The position numbers and the translations under genes are program-made. This document shows, in pieces, positions 7,955 to 15,712 of a stretch of DNA of 64,000 nt. The notes below the pieces were generated by a model that was not told the origin of the DNA, did not search any database, and was given only the letters and a program-made list of their open reading frames with translations. How positions within the stretch are numbered: the first letter of the stretch is position 1; every line of letters starts with the position of its first letter. This DNA is from PoT sp049331405 (GTDB lineage Bacteria > Planctomycetota > Planctomycetia > Isosphaerales > Isosphaeraceae), in the NCBI RefSeq assembly GCF_049331405.1, contig NZ_CP186274.1:8122001-8186000 (forward strand). The letters run 5' to 3'.

Positions 7955-8776
7955 TCAGAAGGTGCGATTCTTCCGGTCTGCCCCACGCAACGGATTAATG
8001 CCGAGGGTCGACTCCCGAATGAAGTTGACAAACTCGAGCACCTCCGGGATGGCACTGAAATCGGCCTCGATCCGCTCGAGTGCCGAACTCTTGGTCCGAC
8101 CTTCCTTGTAAAAGATCCGGAACGACTCGCGGAGGGCGGCGATCGTTTCCTGGGAGAAGCCGGCGCGTCGCAACCCGATGATGTTCAAGCTCGTGACGCT
8201 ATTGTAGCCCTGGTGCAGCACGAAGGGGGGGATGTCCTTCGTGGAGGAGCCGAGCCCACCCACCATCGCCAGGCGGCCGACCCGCACACGCTGCTGGATC
8301 GCAGAGTGGCCGGAGAGGATGCAGTTGTCGTGCAGCGTGACGTGACCGGCGACCAGCGCACCATTGATGAGGGTGCAACCGTCTCCGACGCAGGCATCGT
8401 GTCCGACGTGGGACCCGATCATGAACATGTTGTTGTTGCCGATCCGGGTCTCTCCACCGCCCTGCAAGGTCCCGCGATGGACCGTGACGTGCTCGCGGAA
8501 GACGTTGCTATCGCCAATCCGCAAGAACGTGGTCTCCCCGCGATACCCTCGGTGTTGGGGGCTCTTGCCCAGCACGGCGCCGTGACCGACGAAATTGTCA
8601 TGTCCCATGCAGAGGGGGCCGGTGAGGCAGGCGTGGGATTCGACCACGCAGCCCGGTCCGAGCCGGACGGCCCCTTCCAGGATGGCATAAGGACCAATCT
8701 GAACGTCGGGAGCAATCTCGGCCTCGGGATCGACGACGGCCGTTGGGTGCACTAGATCCGACATGGTCAATGGCAT
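7955..8776 (-). CDS. lpxA: Acyl-ACP--UDP-N-acetylglucosamine O-acyltransferase
   Basis: First enzyme of lipid A synthesis: transfers a hydroxyacyl chain from ACP to UDP-GlcNAc in the cytoplasm. The protein is a left-handed beta-helix built from hexapeptide repeats (VHPTAVVDPEAEI, IGPYAILEGAVRLGPG and onward) followed by the helical C-terminal part from about residue 195 (LNIIGLRRAGFSQETI). The catalytic His lies in GSHVGHDACVGDG and the substrate motif LGKSPQHRGYRGE is present. ATG at 8776 is used; AGGAGG lies 9 bases upstream, and the adjacent GTG at 8779 is equally possible. No other lpx gene is adjacent. Its presence supports an outer membrane with lipid A. Confidence 0.95.
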   Translation of the reverse strand: MPLTMSDLVHPTAVVDPEAEIAPDVQIGPYAILEGAVRLGPGCVVESHACLTGPLCMGHDNFVGHGAVLGKSPQHRGYRGETTFLRIGDSNVFREHVTVHRGTLQGGGETRIGNNNMFMIGSHVGHDACVGDGCTLINGALVAGHVTLHDNCILSGHSAIQQRVRVGRLAMVGGLGSSTKDIPPFVLHQGYNSVTSLNIIGLRRAGFSQETIAALRESFRIFYKEGRTKSSALERIEADFSAIPEVLEFVNFIRESTLGINPLRGADRKNRTF

Positions 8777-8970
8777 CACCCAGCTCCTCCTGATCCGGCG
8801 ATTTCGAAGAGGACTTCCTGTCCCTTCGCCAACGGAATCGGAATCAAATGCCCTGGCTCTTGAGAAGAAACGATGATCTCGTCCGCGACTCGCTCGGCCA
8901 ACGAAATCGTTAGTCTCCCCGAAGTTTGGTCAATTTCACGATCACCTGCTACGCAGCCCCTGGTTCTGCG

Positions 8971-10017
8971 TCAGGAGATGGGGACGACCTTGCCCGTTTT
9001 CACGCTCTCGACCTCCGCCTGGCAGATCAGCAATGCCTGCCGAGCCAGGTCCCCCGAGAGCTCCGGCGCGGGGGTGTTCGTCGCCACCGCCTCGACGGCG
9101 GTCGCAATCTCCTGGGTGAAGGCATCGACCGGATCGCCTGAGCCAAGCTGGGGCCGCTCAACGGTCCCGTCCGGTAGGATCACCGAGAGCGGAGTCGCCA
9201 GGTGGTCCGTCCCGCCGAGGTTCGCGTACTCGAAGACGATCGTCGCCTTATCGAGATAGAGCTCGAATGCGTGGGCGAACGGGCGTCCCGCCTGCGTGAT
9301 CGCCCCGGAGACCGACGAGACCGCGAGGTTCGGCGTGTCGTAGAGATACTGCGTCGACAAGTAGACGACGGCTTCACCGTCGACCACGCCCCGCGAATGC
9401 ACGGCCTGTGGCACCCCGCAGACGAGGCCGACGTAATGCGTGTCGTGGATGTGGAGGTCGATCGCGGGCCCGCCGCTCCGATCCGCACTCGCGATCCCCG
9501 ACGACCAATCGGGCTTAGAGATGACCCGGGTGAGGTGCGCCGCACGAAGGGTTCCGTAACGCCCCGAGCGGACCGCCTCCGCGGCATACGCGAACTCGGG
9601 GAAGAACGGCAGGACGTGGGCGACCATCAGCAGCTTGCCGCTCGCCCTGGCCGCGGCCACCATCGCGTCGGCGTCGGCGGCCGTCAGCGCGATCGGCTTC
9701 TCGACGAGGACGTGCTTGCCGGCTTCCAGCGCCTTGATGGCGAGCTTGGCGTGCTCGTCGTTCGGAACGCAGATATCGACGAGGTCGACGGCCGGATCGG
9801 CCAGGAGCTGCGCGACGTCGGTATATCGGGCGTGGGACGTGAGGTCCATCTGAGTGCCGCGAGGACCGAAATTGCCCTGGATACTGGTCCAGTCACCAGC
9901 GAGCTTGCGCTCGTCCCGGCTGCAAAGGGCCACGACCTTCCCGCCCGTCAGCTTGCGCGCGGCGAGATAGTGGATCATGCCCATGAAGCCAATACCGACG
10001 ATCCCGATGCCGACCAT
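8971..10017 (-). CDS. Gfo/Idh/MocA family NAD(P)-dependent oxidoreductase
   Basis: 348 residues from ATG 10017. The Rossmann loop GIVGIGFMGMIHY is at the N-terminus, the EKPIALTAADADAM motif at about 100-115 marks the catalytic Lys of the family, and LHIHDTHYVGLVCG carries the His/Asp motif of the C-terminal domain. These enzymes oxidise or reduce sugars, inositols or related compounds; the substrate cannot be told from sequence, and neighbours do not help (lpxA downstream, a 0.7-kb gap upstream). Planctomycetes have many paralogues of this family. Confidence 0.92.
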   Translation of the reverse strand: MVGIGIVGIGFMGMIHYLAARKLTGGKVVALCSRDERKLAGDWTSIQGNFGPRGTQMDLTSHARYTDVAQLLADPAVDLVDICVPNDEHAKLAIKALEAGKHVLVEKPIALTAADADAMVAAARASGKLLMVAHVLPFFPEFAYAAEAVRSGRYGTLRAAHLTRVISKPDWSSGIASADRSGGPAIDLHIHDTHYVGLVCGVPQAVHSRGVVDGEAVVYLSTQYLYDTPNLAVSSVSGAITQAGRPFAHAFELYLDKATIVFEYANLGGTDHLATPLSVILPDGTVERPQLGSGDPVDAFTQEIATAVEAVATNTPAPELSGDLARQALLICQAEVESVKTGKVVPIS

Positions 10018-10726
10018 AACTAAACCCTTTATCCTCAGGCGTTTAAGCCACAAGAACGTGCTTGAGAGGTAGATTCAACGAGAGATTTGAACGGGATTTC
10101 AACGCCCATCACGCCCAGGATCCCGGGCAGAAACCAGCGTACAACGACCCTGCTTACCTGCGTCCTCGTGAGCGCGACGGGGATTCTGCCGTGAAAGGCA
10201 AAGTCGGGCAAGGTCAGACTGCTTGTTCACAAGGGTTTGGCGTTCCAACCATCGGAGGTGGCCACTCCGCTTCGCGGGTTCAAACTCGACGCAGGTTGAC
10301 GTCAAGGCGGGTCGTTGTACGAGGCTGAATCTGCCGACATCGAGGCGGGGGATGAGAGGCTGAAAACCTGTTCTGCTAAGAGTATAGCCCATCCAGAAGT
10401 CCGCGAAAGGACCTGGCCAATCATCGACCGACTTCCTTCGCCGATCACCCCGTATGATGAGAGCAGAAACTGGGAATCGCGTTCCAAGAATCGACAACAA
10501 GCAAATTCTCAATTTTATGTTAAAATTCATAATTATTAAATATCATTACATTTATATTTTTTTATCGCCTATGATTTTTTGGAATCGTAGACCCCCCAGA
10601 TACTGAGTTTTGTGACACGTTAACAATCACTCTCTCTTGTCAGGTTGATACTCTTTTCCTACGGTTAATCCGGGATATGCGCCGTCGAGCCAGCTCATCT
10701 TGGGAGCCAGACAGGGAGGTTTTCGC
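10018..10726. other. Long divergent intergenic region with AT-rich island
   Basis: About 700 bases between the oxidoreductase and the alpha/beta hydrolase hold no convincing gene; the longest frame (10099-10530, minus) has no recognisable domain or ribosome binding site. Bases 10501-10580 contain only 13 G or C in 80, in strong contrast to the GC-rich surroundings. Downstream of it, sequences such as TTGTCAGGTTGATACTC (10637-10653) could be part of a promoter for the gene at 10727. No structured RNA was recognised. Confidence 0.6.
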
Positions 10727-11641
10727 ATGTATTCGCCCTCGAATCGACCTCGCCTCTCGAGACGGATCTTGAAGTGGACGTTGATTGTACTACCTACCGC
10801 CTTCGTCGTCCTCTATCTCGCCATCTCGATCGTGACCGCGGACATATTGACGAGGCCAAATAATCGACCGGCGAACCTCAGCCCCCTCGCCGTGAGCACC
10901 GATGCAACTGCCTGGTCCGTTCGCACGTCCGACGGGCTCATGCTGAGGGGTTGGTACCTGCCGACCGCCGAGAAGCGACAGCTCATCGCTCTGGTGCATG
11001 GAATGGGGGATTCCTGGCCGCAGATGGCGGCCCTCGGCGGCGATCTCCACTTCCTCGGCTACGATGTCCTCCTGTTCGACCTGAGAGGCCACGGGCAAAG
11101 CGATCCATCTCGACTCTACATGGGCCGACGCGAGAGGGTGGACATCCGCGCCGTGCTCGCCTGGGCGGCGGGGGCGGGCTTCACGCATGACCGCATCGGC
11201 TGGGTTGGGTATTCCATGGGTGCGTCGACCCTCTTGATGGAGGCCGCCCAGAACCCGAAAATCCAGGTCGCCGTCCTCGACAGCCCCTATGGCAGCCTAC
11301 CCGAACTTTTCGAAACGCAACTGCCGAAACACAGCCACCTGCCGGGTTGGTTCAATCCCGGGATCCTTGCCGCGGCCCGCTACGCCTACGGGGTCCGGAC
11401 CGATGATCTGATCCCGATCAAGTCGGCCAAGAGCTGGGGACAGAGACCCCTGCTCCTGATCCACGGGGAGGCGGACTCGGTCGTCCCCGTCAGCCAGGCC
11501 CGGAGGATCGCACAGGTCGTCGGGACTACCTGCCAGACCGTGACCCTGCCCGGTGTCGAGCACGTCCAGGCTTATAACAACGACCCGGCGCGATACATCG
11601 CCGCGGTCGATCAGTTCTTTGCCAAGAACCTGCAGCCGTAA
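10727..11641 (+). CDS. Membrane-anchored alpha/beta hydrolase
   Basis: 304 residues from ATG 10727, preceded by GGGAGG; an upstream in-frame ATG at 10700 lacks one. A single N-terminal membrane anchor (WTLIVLPTAFVVLYLAISIV, about 15-35) is followed by a hydrolase domain. Visible parts: LVHGMGDSW (oxyanion region), FDLRGHGQSD, the nucleophile elbow GYSMGAS, the acid in LIHGEADSVVP and the His in PGVEHVQAY. This fits a serine hydrolase of the BAAT/ABHD17-like group; substrate unknown. Expression is probably driven from the long AT-rich intergenic region upstream, and a strong hairpin follows the gene. Confidence 0.9.
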   Translation: MYSPSNRPRLSRRILKWTLIVLPTAFVVLYLAISIVTADILTRPNNRPANLSPLAVSTDATAWSVRTSDGLMLRGWYLPTAEKRQLIALVHGMGDSWPQMAALGGDLHFLGYDVLLFDLRGHGQSDPSRLYMGRRERVDIRAVLAWAAGAGFTHDRIGWVGYSMGASTLLMEAAQNPKIQVAVLDSPYGSLPELFETQLPKHSHLPGWFNPGILAAARYAYGVRTDDLIPIKSAKSWGQRPLLLIHGEADSVVPVSQARRIAQVVGTTCQTVTLPGVEHVQAYNNDPARYIAAVDQFFAKNLQP

Positions 11642-11705
11642 AGTCCATGGCTCATCAACCAAAATCCCAGGCTCGAACCCGCATCCAGGCCTTCGAAACG
11701 AAAAC

Positions 11706-11736
11706 AACCGGCCCGAGGCCTTGGCCTCGACCGGTT
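11706..11736. terminator. Bidirectional terminator
   Basis: AACCGG..CGAGGCC at 11706-11720 pairs with GGCCTCG.CCGGTT at 11723-11736. T-rich DNA follows on the plus strand (TCTTCTTGATTT) and AAAAC precedes it, giving T residues on the minus strand too. It lies between convergent genes ending at 11641 and 11860. Confidence 0.75.
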
Positions 11737-11859
11737 GCAATCTTCTTGATTTGTCAGGACCGGCCCTCAGGCTCGATGCCTCAAGCGATCGAGTGGGCGG
11801 GCGAGACGGCGACCTCCTGAGACGTCGCCGTCAGATGCGGACGCAATCTGGCGAGTCGA

Positions 11860-12096
11860 TCAGGGACCGAGGCCGCCATGGGTCCGGAACGGGGTCATAT
11901 GAGACGGCTGGTCGAGGAACCAGAACCGCTCCCATTCGTCGCCGATCATTCGGAGGTTTTCCGAGTCGACGAGCAGCTCTTCGGCACGTCGTGGTTTGTA
12001 GGCCGCGTAGTGCGGCAGAGGGATAGGCGCACAGCCTTCGCTCCAGACCACGAGGGCCGCGACCACGAGCGTCATGGCCGCCAAAGGTCTTCGCAT
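11860..12096 (-). CDS. Small lipoprotein with conserved planctomycete-type tail
   Basis: 78 residues. ATG at 12096 has GGGAGGA about 8 bases upstream. The N-terminus is a short lipoprotein signal (MRRPLAAMTLVVAALVVWSEGC) with the lipidated Cys at 22, followed by APIPLPHYAAYKPRRAEELL and a C-terminal region containing EWERFWFLDQPSHMTPFRTH. I recall similar very short proteins in other planctomycetes, which is why I treat it as real despite its length. Function unknown; an envelope location is predicted from the lipobox. Confidence 0.75.
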   Translation of the reverse strand: MRRPLAAMTLVVAALVVWSEGCAPIPLPHYAAYKPRRAEELLVDSENLRMIGDEWERFWFLDQPSHMTPFRTHGGLGP

Positions 12097-12291
12097 TTGG
12101 GGGATCCTCCCGCCTTTGGTACCGCTCGGAGCAGTTCCGACGCGCGTTCCTTCGCGCGTGCCGGACCCGGTGGATGCCTTCCTGACCGGGCCTCTCCCGT
12201 ACCGAGCCTGACTCCATTCACGCCGATCGGACCTGTCGTCGAGTTGCCCCCGCGCTTCCTCGACGGTGCGAACGTCGCGAAAGTGGCGGGA

Positions 12292-12705
12292 TCAATCCGA
12301 AATATCGGCACCGGCAGGGGATTCAACCCGAGCCTCGATAACCTCATTCACAGGTCCGTTGACTTCTTCATCGGCATCTGAATCGTCTTCCAATAGGGGA
12401 AGATTTTCCGGATTCATGTTTCGGACCAATTCTTCCATCTCTTTCCCTGGTTTGAACGTCACCACGTTCTTGGAGGGGACGAAGACTTTATCCCCCGTCC
12501 TCGGGTTCCTCGCCTTACGAGGCGCCCGACGCTTGACCTCGAAGACGCCGAAATTACGCAGCTCGATACGACCCTCGTTGACCAATGTATGGATGATTGC
12601 GTCCAGAGTCCGCTGAACAATGTCCTTGGTCTTGAGTTGAGTCAGACCGATATCCTCGGAGATCTTCTTGACAATTTCTTTCTTGGTCACGATGTCAATC
12701 TCCAT
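12292..12705 (-). CDS. HU/IHF-family DNA-binding protein with acidic C-terminal tail
   Basis: Histone-like protein that bends DNA. Residues about 6-95 match HU/IHF: VTKKEIVKKISEDIGL, the TKDIVQRTLDAIIHTL helix, GRIELRNFGVFEVKRRAPRKARNP with the beta-arm RNPRTGD, and TFKPGKEMEELV. After residue 95 there is a tail of about 42 residues rich in Asp/Glu (LLEDDSDADEEVNGPVNEVI), not present in classical HU. The start may be ATG 12705 or GTG 12690; GGAG inside the first codons is well placed for the GTG, which would begin the protein at the typical TKKEIV. No operon partner is visible. Confidence 0.92.
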   Translation of the reverse strand: MEIDIVTKKEIVKKISEDIGLTQLKTKDIVQRTLDAIIHTLVNEGRIELRNFGVFEVKRRAPRKARNPRTGDKVFVPSKNVVTFKPGKEMEELVRNMNPENLPLLEDDSDADEEVNGPVNEVIEARVESPAGADISD

Positions 12706-12888
12706 CCAGGGGCCGGACCGGTCCGCGCTTCGGTCGGCTCAACGGTATTGGTGGCTTAGACTAATGTCAAGTCAAAATCATCGGGACCGAGTCCTTACGG
12801 ACTCCGATCGAAGGACAATCCAGCCGCAAGCCGAGCCAGCAATCCGTGTCGGAAAACGCGGACGCATCAGCCCCATGTACGTAGGAAT

Positions 12889-13362
12889 TCAGTCCCCCCT
12901 CGAAGGAAATCGACCATCTCTAGCAGCTTGATCGAGATGCGCATGTAACGGGGAGTAGTTCCAGTCGAATTCGAGTTCGGTTGTAATACGTCTCAGGTCG
13001 CTTAGAAACCGCTCGGAAAGCTCCGGCGCCTTATACTCATAGGCCGGGTCACAAAAATAGACGCGGCATCCAAGTGGCCTGGCCTGCCGGGCCGTGCAAT
13101 GGCCGCGGTGATCCTGCCAGGGGCAGGTGGCACCCTGGTCGAGGGGCCGCACGGGAGGCGGAGCGTCCTCGATCAGGAGCGTAGCCTCGACCTCGGACAT
13201 GAAGAGGGTGTGATCGTACTCGACGAATCGGCAGCAACGGCCGCTCAGCTTGCAGACGGGGGCGAGCCGGGCTATCTCGGCATCAACCTCGGCATAGAGA
13301 GCCTGGAGCGAATTCCTGAGTCGGTCCATCGTGGCGTCATTGTTCGCCAAGGTCTCGGTCAT
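12889..13362 (-). CDS. YkgJ-type cysteine cluster protein
   Basis: 157 residues. Contains a CxxxxxxCC-type motif (CKLSGRCCRFVEYDH) near residue 38 and further cysteines in CPWQDHRGHC and GCRVYFC, which is the pattern of the YkgJ/CxxCxxCC family thought to bind zinc or iron-sulfur. Reaction unknown. Its start overlaps the stop of the upstream gene (ATGA at 13359-13362), and that gene encodes a second member of the same family, so the two proteins are translationally coupled and may form a pair. Confidence 0.85.
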   Translation of the reverse strand: MTETLANNDATMDRLRNSLQALYAEVDAEIARLAPVCKLSGRCCRFVEYDHTLFMSEVEATLLIEDAPPPVRPLDQGATCPWQDHRGHCTARQARPLGCRVYFCDPAYEYKAPELSERFLSDLRRITTELEFDWNYSPLHAHLDQAARDGRFPSRGD

Positions 13363-13802
13363 GATTCGAGCCTGGCGGCCGCCGCCTGGATTTCTTCGAG
13401 GCTGAACCAGCGGCCGCTCCCCCTACCGGAGCCCGGGCAAATGGAGACAATGTGGTCCCACGACTCCTTGGTCTCGATGTTCTCGGACCAGAAAGGCCAA
13501 GTCTGGCACTGGACCGGACGAGCCGGGTAGACCGTGCAACCGACTCCCTTCTCCCAGAAGATGCAGTCGCCTCCTGGCTTTTCTATCAGGCTGTAGCTGT
13601 CGCCGACCTGACGCACGAACTGCATCGCAAACTGCTCGAGGGTCTCTCCGCGGAACTCGGCGAGGCGGGCCATCTCCTCGGCGTCGACCCAGACGTAACC
13701 GGGGGCGCCCGTGCAGCAGGCCCCGCACTTCGTGCATCCGAAGGTCAGGCCCTCGTGATACCAGGGGGTTTCCAGCTCCTCTGAACTCATTGCGGAATCC
13801 AT
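13359..13802 (-). CDS. YkgJ-type cysteine cluster protein (partner of the next gene)
   Basis: 147 residues from ATG 13802; an upstream GTG at 13835 and an ATG at 13790 are alternatives. The family signature is FGCTKCGACCTGAPGYVWV at about 22-40, followed by CIFWEKGVGCTVYPARPVQCQTWPFWS, giving the usual C-x2-C-x2-CC and C-x8-C-x9-C arrangement. This family is annotated as zinc- or iron-chelating, without an established reaction. It overlaps the downstream paralogue by four bases. The promoter should lie in the 320-base gap upstream. Confidence 0.87.
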   Translation of the reverse strand: MDSAMSSEELETPWYHEGLTFGCTKCGACCTGAPGYVWVDAEEMARLAEFRGETLEQFAMQFVRQVGDSYSLIEKPGGDCIFWEKGVGCTVYPARPVQCQTWPFWSENIETKESWDHIVSICPGSGRGSGRWFSLEEIQAAAARLES

Positions 13803-14122
13803 GACGTGAATGGTGGGTATCCCTTCGTTGCACACACTACCGTATCAAGATAATACGGCGCCCACAATCCCTAGGCCAACACAAGTTGCTTGTGAGTTAG
13901 GACTTGCGAGGCGACGCCGTGTAGGACGACTGGTAAGGCTTCGGTAGACCAGCACATCCAGGCGAGCCAGGGGCGTTCACACATGGATTCAGATTCTCTC
14001 GATGAACAGCGATCGTGATGATTCGTGATCCGGCCGTCGCCAATGGGTTGCTTGTGGGACTGGGGCGTCGAAAGATGAAAGAAGCGCCAGACGGATCTTG
14101 CTAGTTAGAGGAGGCGAAAACC
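13803..14122. other. Divergent intergenic region with a short palindrome
   Basis: No gene is visible between the cysteine-cluster pair (minus) and the MenC-like gene (plus). At 13880-13894 there is a 6-3-6 inverted repeat, CACAAG TTG CTTGTG, which could be an operator. GAGGAGG at about 14107-14113 is the ribosome binding site of the next gene. Confidence 0.5.
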
Positions 14123-15250
14123 ATGACGGCTCCGGTAGAACGGGTCTGCCTGACTCATCTCCAGATTCCGCTCAAGGAACCTTTTCGAATCTCCGGGACG
14201 GAGGTTGGGCTCAAAGACGCGATCTTGCTCGTGGTCGAGACACGTGACGCGATCGGCCTGGGCGAATGCTCGCCGGGGCCCGCCAGCGGATGCGAATCGC
14301 TCGACGGTTGCTGGATCGAACTGACGGAGCGGATCGCGCCCAGTTTATTGGGTCGTACGTTCAACTCGGTCGACGACATCGCCACGCTCGCAGCGACCTG
14401 GTCCGGAGGCCGTTGCGCCAGGGCCGGGGCGGAGACCGCTTGCTGGGACCTGCTCGGCCAGGCACGTCACGCCACGATCGCCGAACTGCTCGGCGCCTCG
14501 AGTGAACAGCTCGAGCGGAGTATCGAGTCCGGGCTCTCCCTCGGGCTCTATCCAACAGTCGTCGAGCTGTTGAAGACGATTGAGACGCATCTTGCGGAAG
14601 GATACCGCCGGGTCAAGATCGAGATAGAGCCGGGTCGCGACGTCGAGCTCGTTCGCGCCGTCCGTCAGCACTTCGGCGATATCCCGTTAATGGTCGAGGC
14701 CTCAGGGGCCTACACGAACAGGGACCTGGATATTTTCAGGGAGCTCGACGACCTCGACCTCCTGATGTTCGAACAGCCGATGGCCGCCGACGACATCGAC
14801 GGGCTCGTGCAACTCCAGAGGGCCGTCGCAACTCCCGTCTGCCTTGACGAGACTGCGAATAGCGTCGAACGCGCTACCGAGGCCATCGGTCGGGGGGCCT
14901 GCAAGGTCGTGAGCCTCAAGTTGCAGTACCTGGGAGGGTTCGGGCCTGCAGTCGCCCTGCACGACCACTGTTACAAGCACGGCGTCTCCTGCTGGGTCGG
15001 CACCATTCCCGAGCTCGGCGTGGGAAGGGCCCAGGGGCTTCACCTCGCGACGCTCGGCAACTGCCGCTACCCGACGGATATCGAGCCTAGTCCGCGCTGG
15101 TTCGTCGACGACTACGTCGTCCCACTGATCGAGCATTCGGCGCCCGGGATGCTGAGCGTCCCAACTCGGCCGGGGCTCGGATTCCAGGTCGATCGCACCA
15201 AGGTCCGGCGCTATCAGGTCAGGTATCAGGAAGTCGGGACCGGTTCCTAG
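14123..15250 (+). CDS. Enolase-superfamily protein, MenC/N-acylamino acid racemase-like
   Basis: 375 residues; the whole length matches the o-succinylbenzoate synthase (MenC type 2)/N-acylamino acid racemase group of the enolase superfamily: N-terminal capping domain (LTHLQIPLKEPFRIS, GLGECSPGP) and a barrel ending in GLGFQVD. Metal ligands E (FEQPMAADD) and D (CLDETANS) and the late Lys (VSLKLQYLGG) are present. However, the usual KxK motif reads K-I-E (RRVKIEIEPG) and the usual DAN reads EAS (LMVEASGAYT), so one catalytic lysine and one conserved Asn are replaced. Standard OSBS activity is therefore doubtful. No other menaquinone gene is nearby. GAGGAGG supports the start. Confidence 0.85.
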   Translation: MTAPVERVCLTHLQIPLKEPFRISGTEVGLKDAILLVVETRDAIGLGECSPGPASGCESLDGCWIELTERIAPSLLGRTFNSVDDIATLAATWSGGRCARAGAETACWDLLGQARHATIAELLGASSEQLERSIESGLSLGLYPTVVELLKTIETHLAEGYRRVKIEIEPGRDVELVRAVRQHFGDIPLMVEASGAYTNRDLDIFRELDDLDLLMFEQPMAADDIDGLVQLQRAVATPVCLDETANSVERATEAIGRGACKVVSLKLQYLGGFGPAVALHDHCYKHGVSCWVGTIPELGVGRAQGLHLATLGNCRYPTDIEPSPRWFVDDYVVPLIEHSAPGMLSVPTRPGLGFQVDRTKVRRYQVRYQEVGTGS

Positions 15251-15265
15251 GCCTATCTTTTCAAG

Positions 15266-15299
15266 GGCGGGAACCCGACGCCTGTCGGGCCTCCCGCTC
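15266..15299 (+). terminator. Stem-loop after the MenC-like gene
   Basis: GGCGGGAACCCGAC pairs with GTCGGGCCTCCCGC with a small internal mismatch, about 15 bases after the stop at 15250; GATTTAC follows. A moderate intrinsic terminator. Confidence 0.55.
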
Positions 15300-15357
15300 G
15301 ATTTACGATGGCTCGGTGCGTCGATCCTGATACCTTTCACGCACGAGACGGACCTCA

Positions 15358-15675
15358 ATGATCCGACTTCCACAAGCCATCGTCGCCGTGATGTCCTGCA
15401 CGATGGCCTCCGGCGTCGCTGGAGGGGTGGTTGGTGCGACGGTGGGGCGGCTCGCCCCCTCCTTCGTCGGCTGGCTCCATTCGCCGACGATGGGCAATGG
15501 CCCGTTGAACTTCGACCCGACCGAATTCGGCCTCGGTCTCGGCGTCGTCTCGGGGCTCTTCATGGGGGCCGCGACGGGAGTCTTCCTTGTCGTGGTCCTC
15601 ACGCTCCGCGACGCCTGGCTTGCTCGCGTTGGCGTTTATCCTTTCCATAAGGAGTCGACGCACGACGACGTCTGA
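15358..15675 (+). CDS. Small two-pass membrane protein
   Basis: 105 residues with two hydrophobic stretches, AVMSCTMASGVAGGVVGATV (about 10-30) and GLGLGVVSGLFMGAATGVFL (about 57-77), separated by a loop containing PLNFDPTEF. Gly/Ala-rich membrane helices and a short charged C-terminus suggest a small integral membrane protein. I recall similar 'EFGLGLG..nG...G...GL' proteins as frequent planctomycete hypotheticals. The ribosome binding site is weak. It converges with moaA, whose stop lies 38 bases further on. Confidence 0.7.
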   Translation: MIRLPQAIVAVMSCTMASGVAGGVVGATVGRLAPSFVGWLHSPTMGNGPLNFDPTEFGLGLGVVSGLFMGAATGVFLVVVLTLRDAWLARVGVYPFHKESTHDDV

Positions 15676-15712
15676 TCGCGAGACCTGGCGAGATATGGAT
15701 CGCCGGGAGCCC

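Noticed and set aside
10099..10530. A 143-codon minus-strand frame in the long gap upstream of the alpha/beta hydrolase.
   Set aside because: No ribosome binding site, no domain, and it crosses the edge of an AT-rich island; treated as non-coding.
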